From assembly GCF_014199935.1 (NCBI RefSeq), contig NZ_JACHOP010000002.1, forward strand, positions 124,001-188,000: 64,000 bases of DNA, read 5' to 3'. The notes below the pieces were generated by a model. That model saw only the letters and a program-made list of their open reading frames with translations, did not search any database and was not told the DNA's origin. Each line of letters starts with the position of its first letter. The stretch's first letter is position 1. The translations under genes were made by a program, and so were the position numbers. Below are positions 18,360 to 26,248 of the stretch, one piece after another. This stretch comes from Methylorubrum rhodinum. Its GTDB lineage: Bacteria > Pseudomonadota > Alphaproteobacteria > Rhizobiales > Beijerinckiaceae.

Positions 18360-18742
18360 GCGAATCGATCTCGGATCTGGAAAAGGATATCGAGCAGCGC
18401 CGCGCCCGGCTCGACGAGACCATCGACCGCATCCAGGGCCGCCTCAACGCGTCGAGCCTCGTCGACGAGATGCTGGGTTCCGCCCGGCGCACGCCCTACA
18501 GCGGCTTCTACGACGAGGCCCTCGACACGGTGCGGCGCAACCCCGTGCCGGTGCTGCTGATCGCGGCCGGCGTCGGGCTGCTGCTCAACGGCATGCGCAC
18601 CGGCCGCCAGCGGGCGAGCCGGGCGCTGGTGCCGGTGGAGACGAAGCCCGTCACGGTGACGGGCGCCGACCGCACCTACGATCCCGACGCTCCGGCCGGG
18701 AAGCCGCCGCACGACCTGCCCGGCGAGCGCCCGCAGGTCTGA
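18356..18742 (+). CDS. DUF3618 domain protein
   Basis: A 128-residue protein beginning SISDLEKDIEQRRARLDETI, the DUF3618 signature (a charged helix followed by DRIQGRLN). One membrane segment is at about residues 60-78 (PVPVLLIAAGVGLLLNGM), and a hydrophilic Pro-rich tail follows. The ATGA overlap with the upstream holin-family gene indicates coupling. DUF3618 genes usually travel with holin-family and DUF883-like genes, as here. Biochemical role unknown. Confidence 0.85.
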   Translation: MSESISDLEKDIEQRRARLDETIDRIQGRLNASSLVDEMLGSARRTPYSGFYDEALDTVRRNPVPVLLIAAGVGLLLNGMRTGRQRASRALVPVETKPVTVTGADRTYDPDAPAGKPPHDLPGERPQV

Positions 18743-18808
18743 ACCCCGATTGCCCGCGCGCGGCGCCCCTTCCGGCGCCGCCGCGCCCCGCACGAAACGG
18801 AGCCCACC

Positions 18809-19597
18809 ATGAACCACGATCCCGCCATCCCGCCCCGCCCGACCGAGGGCATCCCGGTCGAGACCCTGCCCGAGCACCTCGCCGCCAAGGCCGGCATGCC
18901 CCGCGCCGAGGGCGTCGAGCACAGCCTGCACAGCGCCTCCGAGCGCGCCACCGCCGCGGGCCGCGACGCCAATGCCCGGCTTCAGCAGGGCCTGCACGAC
19001 ACCGTGCGCGAGACCACCGACGAGGCTTCCGGCCTTCGCGACCGCGTCGCCGAGCAGGCCTCGTCCCTGCGCGATCAGGCCGCCGACAAGGCCTCCGAGC
19101 TGCGCGACCGCGTCGGCGACGCGGCGGGCACTGCCCGTGAGCGCGCGAGCGAGACCCTGCGCTCGGCCCGCGCGCGTGCCGAGGACACCTACGAGGACGC
19201 CCGCGCCTGGGCCGAGGACCGCTACGACACCCAGCGCCAGCGCGCCGCCGACCTCGCCGACCGCGGGGCGCAGCGCCTGCACCGCGGCCGCACCGCCACC
19301 GAGGCGTTCATCGCCGAGAACCCGCTGCTGGTCGGCGTGGTCGGCCTCGCCGCGGGCCTGCTGCTCGGCGCGCTCCTGCCGCGCACCCGCCAGGAGGACC
19401 GGGCCCTCGGCCCCTACGCCGACGACCTGCGCGACCAGGGCGTGCGCTACGCCCGCGACCTGACCCAGCGCGGCCGCACCTTCGTCGAGACCGCGCTCGA
19501 TCCGGACAACATCGACGCCGCCGTCCAGCGGGCGGCCGGTCCGGCATCGGAGCAGGACACGCGCGACGAGGCGGAGCGCACGGCGCACCGGCTCTGA
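18809..19597 (+). CDS. LEA-like amphipathic protein with C-terminal membrane helix
   Basis: The 262-residue protein contains an imperfect 11-residue-type repeat rich in Ala, Asp, Arg and Glu (about residues 50-160, for example LRDQAADKASELRDRVGDAA), typical of LEA/apolipoprotein-like stress helices. A glycine-spaced membrane segment follows (FIAENPLLVGVVGLAAGLLL, about residues 170-190), as in ElaB/DUF883 ribosome- or membrane-associated proteins, and then a charged tail. It is the last gene of the stress-type cluster. Membrane protection is inferred from composition only. Confidence 0.75.
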   Translation: MNHDPAIPPRPTEGIPVETLPEHLAAKAGMPRAEGVEHSLHSASERATAAGRDANARLQQGLHDTVRETTDEASGLRDRVAEQASSLRDQAADKASELRDRVGDAAGTARERASETLRSARARAEDTYEDARAWAEDRYDTQRQRAADLADRGAQRLHRGRTATEAFIAENPLLVGVVGLAAGLLLGALLPRTRQEDRALGPYADDLRDQGVRYARDLTQRGRTFVETALDPDNIDAAVQRAAGPASEQDTRDEAERTAHRL

Positions 19598-19627
19598 GGA
19601 ACGGGTTCGCGACGCCTCACCACACAC

Positions 19628-19740
19628 GTCATCCCGGGGCCGCGCAGCGGAACCCGGGATCCACGACCGGCCGCGACGCGGTGCGAAGCCGCGCGTCACG
19701 GGTGGGCTCCGGGTTCCGCTCCGCGGCCCCGGAGTGACGG
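19628..19740. repeat. palindromic repeat, family C
   Basis: Opens GTCATCCCGGGGCCGCGCAG and closes CGCGGCCCCGGAGTGACGG. The outer arms match the copies at 8440 and 61467, but the inner part (CGACCGGCCGCGACGCGG) is different, so the loop region is exchangeable. Confidence 0.75.
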
Positions 19741-19803
19741 TCGCGGGTTTCGTCTCGGGCCGATGCCTCGCGGCCCGATGCGTCTTCGGGTAGCCTCGCC
19801 CCC

Positions 19804-20529
19804 ATGACGCACGACGCGCCGCGGCTGCTCGCCTGCGGAGACACGGCCTTCACCATCGAATTCGGCGCCGGCATCGATCCGGCGCATTCGGCCCGCGTGC
19901 TGGCCCTCGATGCCGCCCTTCGGGCGCGTCCCCTGCCAGGGCTGCGCGAGACGGTGCCGACCTATCGCTCGCTCACCATCCATCTCGACCCCCTCGCCGC
20001 CGACCCGGAAGCGCTCGGCCGCACCGTGCTGGCGCTCGCCGCCGAGCCGCTGCCGCCGCCCGCCACCACGCGGCTGTGGCGCATCCCTGTGGTCTATGGC
20101 GGCGAATTCGGGATCGATCTCGACGCGGTCGCCGCCCATCACGGGATCGCGCCGGAGGCCGTGATCGAGCGCCACGCCGCGCCGGAATACCGGGTGGCGA
20201 TGATCGGCTTCCTGCCGGGCTACGCCTATCTCGAAGGGCTGGACCCCGGTCTCGCTCTGTCGCGCCGCCCGCATCCGCGCCCGGTGACGCCCGCCGGCAC
20301 CATCTCCATCGGCGGGGCGCAGGCACTGGTCGCGAGCATCGCGGCCCCGAGCGGCTGGCACCTTCTCGGGCGGACGCCCTTCCGGAACTTCGTGCCGGAG
20401 CGCGACCCCGTCTTCCTGCTGCGCCCTGGGGACCGGGTGCGGTTCGTGCCGACGCCCGCGAAGGACTGGGACGCGCTGGCGGCCGCCGCCGAGGCCGGCG
20501 AAACCGTCGCCGAAGTGAGCGACCCGTGA
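19804..20529 (+). CDS. pxpB: 5-oxoprolinase subunit PxpB
   Basis: PxpB works with PxpA and PxpC in ATP-dependent opening of 5-oxoproline to glutamate. The 241-residue KipI-like protein shows VPTYRSLTIHLDP and the conserved cyclophilin-like block GFLPGYAYLEGLDPGLALSR, then TPAGTISIGGAQALVASIAA and SGWHLLGRTP. Its stop overlaps the pxpC start by four bases (GTGA), so the two are coupled. pxpA (LamB/YcsF) is not adjacent and must lie elsewhere if the pathway is complete. Confidence 0.92.
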   Translation: MTHDAPRLLACGDTAFTIEFGAGIDPAHSARVLALDAALRARPLPGLRETVPTYRSLTIHLDPLAADPEALGRTVLALAAEPLPPPATTRLWRIPVVYGGEFGIDLDAVAAHHGIAPEAVIERHAAPEYRVAMIGFLPGYAYLEGLDPGLALSRRPHPRPVTPAGTISIGGAQALVASIAAPSGWHLLGRTPFRNFVPERDPVFLLRPGDRVRFVPTPAKDWDALAAAAEAGETVAEVSDP

Positions 20530-21545
20530 GCGGCGTCCTCCACCTCCTGCGCCTCTCCGGTGCCGCCTCGATCCAGGACGGCGGCCGACCGGGCTTTTTG
20601 CGTGATGGCCTCTCGGCTTCGGGGCCGATGGACCGGCTGGCCCACGCCGCCGCCAATCACTTGGTCGGCAACCCGCCCGATGCGGCGGCGATCGAACTGG
20701 GTCTCGCGAGCGCGACGCTGCGCGTCGAGGGCGGGCCGGTGCGGCTGGCGCTCGCCGGGGCCTGCGGCCCGCTGCATTGCGACGGCGAGCCCCTCGCCGA
20801 CCACCGCGCCTTCCTGCTGCGGGAGGGCGCGGCGCTGACGCTCGGGCGGCCCCGCGTGGGCATGTTCGCCACGCTCGCGGTCGCCGGCAGCTTCAGCCTG
20901 CGCCCCGTCCTCGGCAGCGTCGCGCTCCACCGCCGCGCCGCCCTCGGCGGCCTCGACGGGCGCCCCTTGCGCGAAGGCGACCGACTGCCGATCGCCGGTC
21001 CCGCCCCCGCGGGCGAGACGGATTATTGTCTCGATCCCGTCCCGCTGGAATCCGACCGGCCGGTCCGCGTCGTCCTCGGCCCCCAGGACGATCTTTTTCC
21101 GCCCGAGGGCCTCGCGACCTTCCTGCAAGGCACCTTCACGGTCTCGGGGCAGGCCGACCGGATGGGCTACGGGCTCGACGGGCCGGCCATCGCCCACGGG
21201 GAGGGCGGCTTCAACATCGTCTCGGATGCCACCGTGACGGGCTCGGTGCAGGTGCCGGGCTCCGGCCGCCCCATCGTGCTGATGGCCGACCGCCAGACCA
21301 CCGGCGGCTACCCGAAGATCGCGACCGTGATTTCTTCGGACATTCGCCGGATCGCCCAGCGCCGGCCGGGCGAGTCCGTACGGTTCGAGGCGATTGATCT
21401 CGCCACCGCGCGAAAACTCGCCCAGGCGCGGGCCGCGGCGCTCGGTGCGCTCCAAAAGAATCGGCGACCGGTGGAGGGCGAGGCCGAGCGGCTGATGGCG
21501 GCCAACCTCGCGGGCGCGGCGGTGGACGCGTTTCGCGACGATTGA
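20526..21545 (+). CDS. pxpC: 5-oxoprolinase subunit PxpC
   Basis: A 339-residue KipA-like subunit. Diagnostic stretches are GAASIQDGGRPGFLRDGLSA with SGPMDRLAHAAANHLVGN, then LGPQDDLFPPEGLATFL, TVSGQADRMGYGLDGPAI and MADRQTTGGYPKIATVI. The start is the GTG at 20526 overlapping the pxpB stop, since no other start fits the family N terminus. It follows the usual pxpB-pxpC order. Confidence 0.92.
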   Translation: MSGVLHLLRLSGAASIQDGGRPGFLRDGLSASGPMDRLAHAAANHLVGNPPDAAAIELGLASATLRVEGGPVRLALAGACGPLHCDGEPLADHRAFLLREGAALTLGRPRVGMFATLAVAGSFSLRPVLGSVALHRRAALGGLDGRPLREGDRLPIAGPAPAGETDYCLDPVPLESDRPVRVVLGPQDDLFPPEGLATFLQGTFTVSGQADRMGYGLDGPAIAHGEGGFNIVSDATVTGSVQVPGSGRPIVLMADRQTTGGYPKIATVISSDIRRIAQRRPGESVRFEAIDLATARKLAQARAAALGALQKNRRPVEGEAERLMAANLAGAAVDAFRDD

Positions 21546-21591
21546 GCTTTTCCACTCCGTGACCGGAGCGCCCCTACCGCGTTGTCCGCCC

Positions 21592-22671
21592 ATGTCGCGC
21601 GAACAATCCCCACCACCCCGCCTCGGCTTCTGCTGCACCTTCATCCCGGACCCGGACCCGGCGCACCGGACGCTCAAGGCCGCCAAGGACGCGGCCAAGC
21701 TGATGAATCTCGGCACCGTGACGATGGCCAACCTCCAGCGACTCGGGCCCGCCGAGCGGCGGCGCAAGCTGGAGGACGTGGTGCGCCACAACCTCGCGGC
21801 GCTGGAGCGGCAGGTGACGTGGGTCGCCGCCCGGCCGCCGCTGGAGCGGCTGCTGCGCATGGCGAGTTCGCTCCTGCCCGGCTACACCCACCCGACGGCG
21901 ATGCCGCTCTACGCGGATACCGCGCTGCGCGCCCTGATCGAGGCCGGCCTCGCCCGCATCGGCGAGCGGGCGCGGGTGGGCGGCGTGCGCCTCAGCATGC
22001 ATCCGGGCCCGTTCTGCATCATCGCCTCGCGCAACCCGAACGCGCAAGGAAACGGCATCGCCGAGTTGGAATATCACGCCGAGGTCATGGCGATGCTGGG
22101 CTACGGCTCGGGCTGGCACCCGCATGGGGCCCACCTCAACATCCATGTCGGCGGCCGCGAGCCCGGCATCGAGGGGTTTCGCGAGAGCCTGTCCTTGCTC
22201 TCCGAGACCGCGCGAAACCTGCTCACCGTCGAAAACGACGAGTCGCTGTTCGGCCTCGACGCGGTCCTGCGCCTCGGCGAGCGGGTGCCGGTGGTGCTCG
22301 ATCTCCACCACCACTGGGTCGAGAGCCGCGGCGAGTACATCGAGCCGGACGATCCCCGCATCGCCGCCGTGATGGCCTCCTGGCGCGGGGTTCGGCCGGT
22401 GAGCCATATCAGCGTCTCGCGGGAAACCCTGCTGCCGGATCACGATCCGGGCGCCCTGCCGGACTTCGTGAGGCTCTTCGAGAACGGCCATTCCTGGCGC
22501 GACCTCGCCGCCCATTCTGACAAAATGTGGAACGAGGCGGTCAACGCGCTGGTGGCCCGCCACCTCGCCTGGAGCGATTTCGAGATCGAGGCCAAGGGCA
22601 AGAACCAGGCGAGCGTGCCGCTGGCCGCGCAGATCGGGCGCAGCGTCGGGGCCGCGCGGGAAGCGGCCTGA
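21592..22671 (+). CDS. uvsE: UV damage endonuclease (UvdE/UvsE family)
   Basis: UvdE nicks DNA 5' of UV photoproducts, providing an alternative to UvrABC. The roughly 359-residue TIM-barrel protein starts with RLGFCCTFIPDP. The metal-ligand motifs include RLSMHPGPFCIIASRNP (about residues 138-155), HPHGAHLNIHVGG, LTVENDESLFGLDAVL and PVVLDLHHHWVESRGEY. An in-frame ATG at 21559 would add 11 residues; I prefer 21592. It stands 46 bases after pxpC, perhaps in the same transcript, but there is no obvious functional link. Confidence 0.88.
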   Translation: MSREQSPPPRLGFCCTFIPDPDPAHRTLKAAKDAAKLMNLGTVTMANLQRLGPAERRRKLEDVVRHNLAALERQVTWVAARPPLERLLRMASSLLPGYTHPTAMPLYADTALRALIEAGLARIGERARVGGVRLSMHPGPFCIIASRNPNAQGNGIAELEYHAEVMAMLGYGSGWHPHGAHLNIHVGGREPGIEGFRESLSLLSETARNLLTVENDESLFGLDAVLRLGERVPVVLDLHHHWVESRGEYIEPDDPRIAAVMASWRGVRPVSHISVSRETLLPDHDPGALPDFVRLFENGHSWRDLAAHSDKMWNEAVNALVARHLAWSDFEIEAKGKNQASVPLAAQIGRSVGAAREAA

Positions 22672-22712
22672 GGGCTTTCGCGTCCCGGCGCCCGTGGCCC
22701 TATGCTGCCGGC

Positions 22713-22901
22713 ATGGGACCGCTGATCCACATCGCCCTCACCCTGTCGCGCCTTGCGCGCCGCCGCTGGACGCGGGCACAGGCTGCGGTCGCGCTCGGGG
22801 CCCTGGTCCTCGCGGCCGGGATCGTCACGGTCGATCGTCTCGGCTACTGGCCGGACTGGATGCGCGCCCTGGGCCATCAGGGATCGGGGCTGCGCCGGTG
22901 A
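22713..22901 (+). CDS. small single-span membrane protein (hypothetical)
   Basis: A 62-residue frame: basic N terminus (SRLARRRWTRAQ), one hydrophobic segment (AAVALGALVLAAGIVTV, about residues 24-40), then a short hydrophilic tail. Its TGA overlaps a GTG at 22898 that is in frame with the following hydrolase gene, which favours real translation. I do not recognise a family. Confidence 0.5.
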   Translation: MGPLIHIALTLSRLARRRWTRAQAAVALGALVLAAGIVTVDRLGYWPDWMRALGHQGSGLRR

Positions 22902-22930
22902 GCCCGCTTGCGCTTTTCGAAAGGCCCATC

Positions 22931-23482
22931 ATGAAGACAGCCGACTGCGACATCCTGATCCTGCCGGGCTATGCCGGCTCCGAGGCGGAGCACTGGCAGA
23001 GCCGCTGGGCCGGGCGCCTCCGGACGGCGCGGGTGGTCGAGCAGGCGGACTGGCACCGGCCCGATCCGGAATCCTGGCGCGCGCGCATCGTCGAGGCGGT
23101 GGAGGCGGCGCGCCGGCCCGTGATCCTGATCGCCCACAGCCTCGGCGTGGTCGCCGCGGTGGAGGCCGCCCCCCGCTTCCCGCCAAGAGTCGTGCGCGGC
23201 GCGCTGCTCGTGGCCTTCCCCGACATCGAGGCGGGGGCGGACCTGCCCGACAGCGTGCGCGCCTTCGCCCCCGTGCCGCGCGATCCGCTGCCCTTCCCCT
23301 CGCTGCTGGTGGCGAGCCGCACCGACCCGCACTGCACCTACGAGCGGGCCGAGGACTACGCCTATGCCTGGGGCTCGGCTCTGGTCGATGCGGGCGAATC
23401 CGGCCACATCAACGTGGCGAGCGGGCACGGCCCCTGGCCCGAGGGCCTGATGCGGCTCGCGGGCTTCATGAAGGGGCTCTGA
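22931..23482 (+). CDS. RBBP9/YdeN family serine hydrolase
   Basis: The 183-residue alpha/beta hydrolase begins CDILILPGYAGSEAEHWQSR, the typical start of the YdeN/RBBP9 family. The nucleophile Ser is in LIAHSLGVVAA (about residue 71), the Asp probably in ASRTDPHC, and the catalytic His in GHINVASGHGPWPEG near the end. Substrates of these small hydrolases are generally unknown. A GTG at 22898, overlapping the stop of the preceding small gene, could add 11 residues, but the ATG at 22931 matches the family N terminus. Confidence 0.85.
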   Translation: MKTADCDILILPGYAGSEAEHWQSRWAGRLRTARVVEQADWHRPDPESWRARIVEAVEAARRPVILIAHSLGVVAAVEAAPRFPPRVVRGALLVAFPDIEAGADLPDSVRAFAPVPRDPLPFPSLLVASRTDPHCTYERAEDYAYAWGSALVDAGESGHINVASGHGPWPEGLMRLAGFMKGL

Positions 23483-23538
23483 CGGGCGCGCGTCGATCTA
23501 TGGGCGCTTGGCCTGCTCGGTGCCGGACTTGGCCGCCA

Positions 23539-23564
23539 GGAACATCCCCGGCGGGCGCGGCGTT
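23539..23564 (+). promoter_or_regulatory. EcfG-type general-stress promoter
   Basis: GGAAC at 23539-23543, a 17-base spacer, then CGTT at 23561-23564: an exact match to the alphaproteobacterial EcfG consensus. It lies about 66 bases before the small membrane gene at 23630. Confidence 0.55.
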
Positions 23565-23629
23565 GGCGAGGCATATCCCCGTCACACCGCAGGCGCCCGA
23601 TGGCATCGGGCGTCCGAGAGAGGAACTTC

Positions 23630-23908
23630 ATGGCCCCGATCGAGAATCCCACCGAGGCCCGCCAGGGCGAGAAGGGCAAGCCCGTCCTCTACGTGCTGGT
23701 CGCCAGCCTGATCCTGCTCGCCGTCGCCACCGTCGGCCTGCTGAGCTGGAACCGCGCCGAGTCTCCCGCCGACTACGCCGGCAAGAGCCAGGACTCGGCC
23801 CGCGAGATCACGACGGGCTCGGTCAACAAGGCCCCGTCCTCCAACAGCGGCAATGTCCCGGCCGAGAATCCAGCCTATCCGCAGCCCTCGCAGAACAAGG
23901 CGCAGTAA
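23630..23908 (+). CDS. small single-span membrane protein, probable stress gene
   Basis: A 92-residue protein with a charged N terminus (PTEARQGEKGK), one membrane segment (VLYVLVASLILLAVATVGLL, about residues 19-38) and a Ser/Asn/Pro-rich outer tail. The ATG at 23630 has AGAGAGG upstream. The gene stands alone between an EcfG-type promoter and a strong intrinsic terminator, so it is a monocistronic, probably stress-induced unit. No known domain is recognisable. Confidence 0.75.
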   Translation: MAPIENPTEARQGEKGKPVLYVLVASLILLAVATVGLLSWNRAESPADYAGKSQDSAREITTGSVNKAPSSNSGNVPAENPAYPQPSQNKAQ

Positions 23909-23935
23909 GCCGCACCGCGCGAGGTTCGAGACAAG

Positions 23936-23965
23936 CCTCCCGGGAGCGATTTCCGGGAGGTTTTT
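23936..23965 (+). terminator. intrinsic terminator
   Basis: CCTCCCGG and CCGGGAGG form a perfect 8-base-pair stem around a 9-base loop and are followed directly by TTTTT. It lies 28 bases after the stop of the small membrane gene. Confidence 0.9.
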
Positions 23966-24094
23966 CATGGGATCACGGCTCGTCGATCGCGGCACGCGTC
24001 CCCGGGACGGTCCTGCAAGGCGCGACGACGACAGCCTCGACCGGACGCTCGGGCGACGGAAGCCGAGCGGGTCACCCGGCAACGATGCGGGAGG

Positions 24095-24724
24095 CTACAA
24101 GTCGGCGGCCTTGAGGGCGCCGAGCAGGAAGGCGATCATCGTTGGAAGCGGCGGCAGCGCCGTGTCCTGTTGCCGGCTCACCAACAGCGGATGGCAGTAG
24201 CGCACGATCGCGGCATGGAGGCAGGCGGCGACCGCCTTCGGGTCGGCGACGGCGAAGTGGCCCTCGCGCACGCCGTCCTCGACCACGCGCTCGAACACCG
24301 CCTCGATACGGTCGACATGCGCCTGGCAGACCGACCAGCTCTCGCTCATCGCCGCCTCGACCATCTCGTGGACCCGCGGATGCGCCTCCCAGCGGCGGCG
24401 GCAATCGTTGTGCAGGGCCGTGACGATGCGCGTGAGCCGCTCCGGCGCGTCGAGCCGCGGCGCGGTGGCGATCGCCGCGATCATCGCCTCGATCTCGCCG
24501 GTCACCCGCTCGACCACGGCCTCGTTGATCGCCTTCTTGGAATCGAAGAAACGGTAGACGTTGGCCGGGCTCATCTTGAGGGTCCGGGCGATGTCGGCGA
24601 CCGTGGTCTTCTGGTAGCCGATCTCCCGGAATGATCGGGCCGCCACCTCCACGATCCGGTCGCGGGTCGTCGGCGTGGTCTCCTCGGCGGGGAGCGGGAT
24701 GAGGTGGGCCGTGGCGGCGGACAT
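24095..24724 (-). CDS. TetR family transcriptional regulator
   Basis: The 209-residue repressor has its helix-turn-helix at about residues 20-65 (RDRIVEVAARSFREIGYQKT, then VADIARTLKMSPANVYRFFD). The C-terminal ligand domain contains EAHPRVHEMVEAAMSESW. It is divergent from the remnant of a short-chain dehydrogenase at 24950, a common regulator-target pairing, so its original local target may have decayed. The ligand is unknown. Confidence 0.9.
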   Translation of the reverse strand: MSAATAHLIPLPAEETTPTTRDRIVEVAARSFREIGYQKTTVADIARTLKMSPANVYRFFDSKKAINEAVVERVTGEIEAMIAAIATAPRLDAPERLTRIVTALHNDCRRRWEAHPRVHEMVEAAMSESWSVCQAHVDRIEAVFERVVEDGVREGHFAVADPKAVAACLHAAIVRYCHPLLVSRQQDTALPPLPTMIAFLLGALKAADL

Positions 24725-24949
24725 TATCGTGAGTACCTAGGCCTCGCGCTTGGTGGCGTCAAAAAGAGTGGCAGCTACCTGACGGATAGCGGGCCACACT
24801 CCAAGTCGCGTAGCCGGCGATCCGTTCCCGGAACAGGCGGCGCGACGGGAACATCCCTGCGCGGTGTGGCCGATTTGCCCCACGACGGGCCGCCTCCATC
24901 CCCTGACAGACCACCCTGGCCATGGGCAAGGAAATTCCAGGGGAATGCC

Positions 24950-25340
24950 ATGAAGTTCGACGGCCGTGCGCCGATCACCGGCGCGGATGCGGGCATCGGC
25001 GGGCGGGCGCCGAGCGCTTCGCATGCGCCGAGCGGAGCCTCGGGCCCCTCGACATCCTCGTCAACGATGCCGGTCAGGCCGTGTAGGGCAATCGCTCGAA
25101 GCCGCCTACGCGGCTTCGCGGCGCGAAGAGCGCCGCGCGGAGCGGGCTTTTCAGGACATGTGTCCTGAAAAGCGTCGAGCGGAGCGAAAGCCTAAGCCCG
25201 CGGAGGCGGGCGCCGGCGACTGAGGCAAGTCAACAAACCAGGGCAATCGCTTCAAGCGATTGCCCTGTCAGGCCGTGAGCGTCATGAAGGTCGCCGAGAT
25301 GGACGACGTCGTGCCGGAGCGCATCCTGCGGATCGATCCG
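24950..25340 (+). pseudogene. short-chain dehydrogenase remnant interrupted by a MITE-like element
   Basis: From ATG 24950 the frame reads MKFDGRAPITGADAGIGG, an SDR N terminus with the TGxxxGIG cofactor motif slightly damaged. After a frame change and loss of about 55 codons, another frame reads GPLDILVNDAGQAV (the SDR NNAG motif) to 25083, where a 183-base insertion brings a stop. Beyond the insertion the same frame resumes with SVMKVAEMDD and ERILRID, which resembles the following SDR segment, then fades into the convergent small gene. The gene is clearly non-functional: internal deletion, frameshift and insertion. Confidence 0.75.
25084..25266. mobile_element. MITE-like element with terminal inverted repeats and target duplication (family D copy 3)
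   Basis: The 183-base element is bounded by 17-base terminal inverted repeats (AGGGCAATCGCTCGAAG at 25085-25101 and its complement with one mismatch at 25250-25266). It is flanked by an 11-base direct repeat, GTCAGGCCGTG, at 25073-25083 and 25267-25277. Inside is the family D core with a 28-base central palindrome at 25146-25173 (13-base arms). No coding capacity is present. Removing the element and one duplication restores the SDR reading frame. Confidence 0.8.
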
Positions 25341-25351
25341 ATGGCGTCGCT

Positions 25352-25549
25352 TCAGGAGCCGAACTGCGAGCCGAGCTGTTCCAGATACTCCGCGAGATCG
25401 AGGCCGCCGACACGGCGCCCGTACTCGAAGCGCTGGCCCCGGCGGATGTCGATCCGGCTCGACCGGGTGTTGAGCGTGAACGGCTTCACGCAGATCCAAG
25501 CACCGTCGGTGCGGTGCTCGAAATAGCCGAGGATCTCGTGGGCGGCCAT
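25352..25549 (-). CDS. small conserved-looking hypothetical protein
   Basis: A 65-residue protein without signal or membrane segments: HEILGYFEHRTDGAWICVK, then a strand-rich part (PFTLNTRSSRIDIRRGQRFE) and a C-terminal helix DLAEYLEQLGSQFGS. Composition and codon use look coding, and the frame is the only sensible one here. A family is not recognised. An EcfG-like motif with one -35 mismatch lies upstream. Confidence 0.65.
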   Translation of the reverse strand: MAAHEILGYFEHRTDGAWICVKPFTLNTRSSRIDIRRGQRFEYGRRVGGLDLAEYLEQLGSQFGS

Positions 25550-25584
25550 GGCGTCTCGTCCGGGGCTCGGGGATCGACCGGACC

Positions 25585-25609
25585 AACGGACGAGGCAGCG
25601 GAAAGTTCG
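25585..25609 (-). promoter_or_regulatory. weak EcfG-like promoter
   Basis: On the minus strand, CGAAC (25609-25605), a 16-base spacer and CGTT (25588-25585) precede the small gene starting at 25549. The first -35 base differs from GGAAC, so this is only a candidate. Confidence 0.25.
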
Positions 25610-25652
25610 CCGGGACGAGCACTAAGTCTTTATATGGTCAAGCTTATCGTCG

Positions 25653-26129
25653 TCAGCGCGATCCCGTCGAGCCGAAGCCGCCCTGCCCGCGCCGGCCGAC
25701 GCCGTCGCCTTCATCGGCGACCGGCTCCTCGATCAGTTCGAAGTCCGGCCGCACGATCCGGGTGAACACGATCTGCGCGATGCGCTCGCCCGGCTCGATG
25801 CCGATCGGCGCGCCCGCCGGATTGCGGTTCCAGGCGGAGATCAGGAGCGGACCCTCGTAATCCGCATCGATCACTCCCGTGCCGTTGCCGAGCACGAGGC
25901 CGTCGCGATGGCCCCGCCCGGAACGGGGATAGACCAGCCCGCACCAATCGGGATTGCCGATCCGCACCGAGAGCCCGGCCGGGATCAGCACCGGTGGGGC
26001 CTGCGGCGCCAGCAGCAGCGGCGCGTCGAGGCAGGCATGGAGATCGAGCCCCGCCGAGCCGGGACTGCCCCAGCGGGGAAAGCCCCAGCCCGAGAGGCGG
26101 GGATCGAGGATGCGCAGCCCCACCCTCAT
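25653..26129 (-). CDS. dut: dUTP diphosphatase
   Basis: Dut hydrolyses dUTP to dUMP, keeping uracil out of DNA and feeding dTMP synthesis. The 158-residue trimeric-type dUTPase shows all five motifs in order: GSAGLDLHA, YPRSGRG, LVLGNGTGVIDADYEG, ERIAQIVFTRI and the C-terminal arm RGQGGFGSTGSR. ATG 26129 gives the family N terminus (MRVGLRILDPRL). It is divergent from the DUF429 gene, with 119 bases between the starts. Confidence 0.96.
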   Translation of the reverse strand: MRVGLRILDPRLSGWGFPRWGSPGSAGLDLHACLDAPLLLAPQAPPVLIPAGLSVRIGNPDWCGLVYPRSGRGHRDGLVLGNGTGVIDADYEGPLLISAWNRNPAGAPIGIEPGERIAQIVFTRIVRPDFELIEEPVADEGDGVGRRGQGGFGSTGSR

Positions 26130-26248
26130 CGCGGGGCCTTCGCGAAAAACCGTTTCGTCGCATCCTCGCGCAAGCGGCGGCCTCGTACGATCCAGGATCC
26201 GATGCGACTCTGGTCGACGCCGGGCGGCGAGGCAATCGAGGATGGGGA

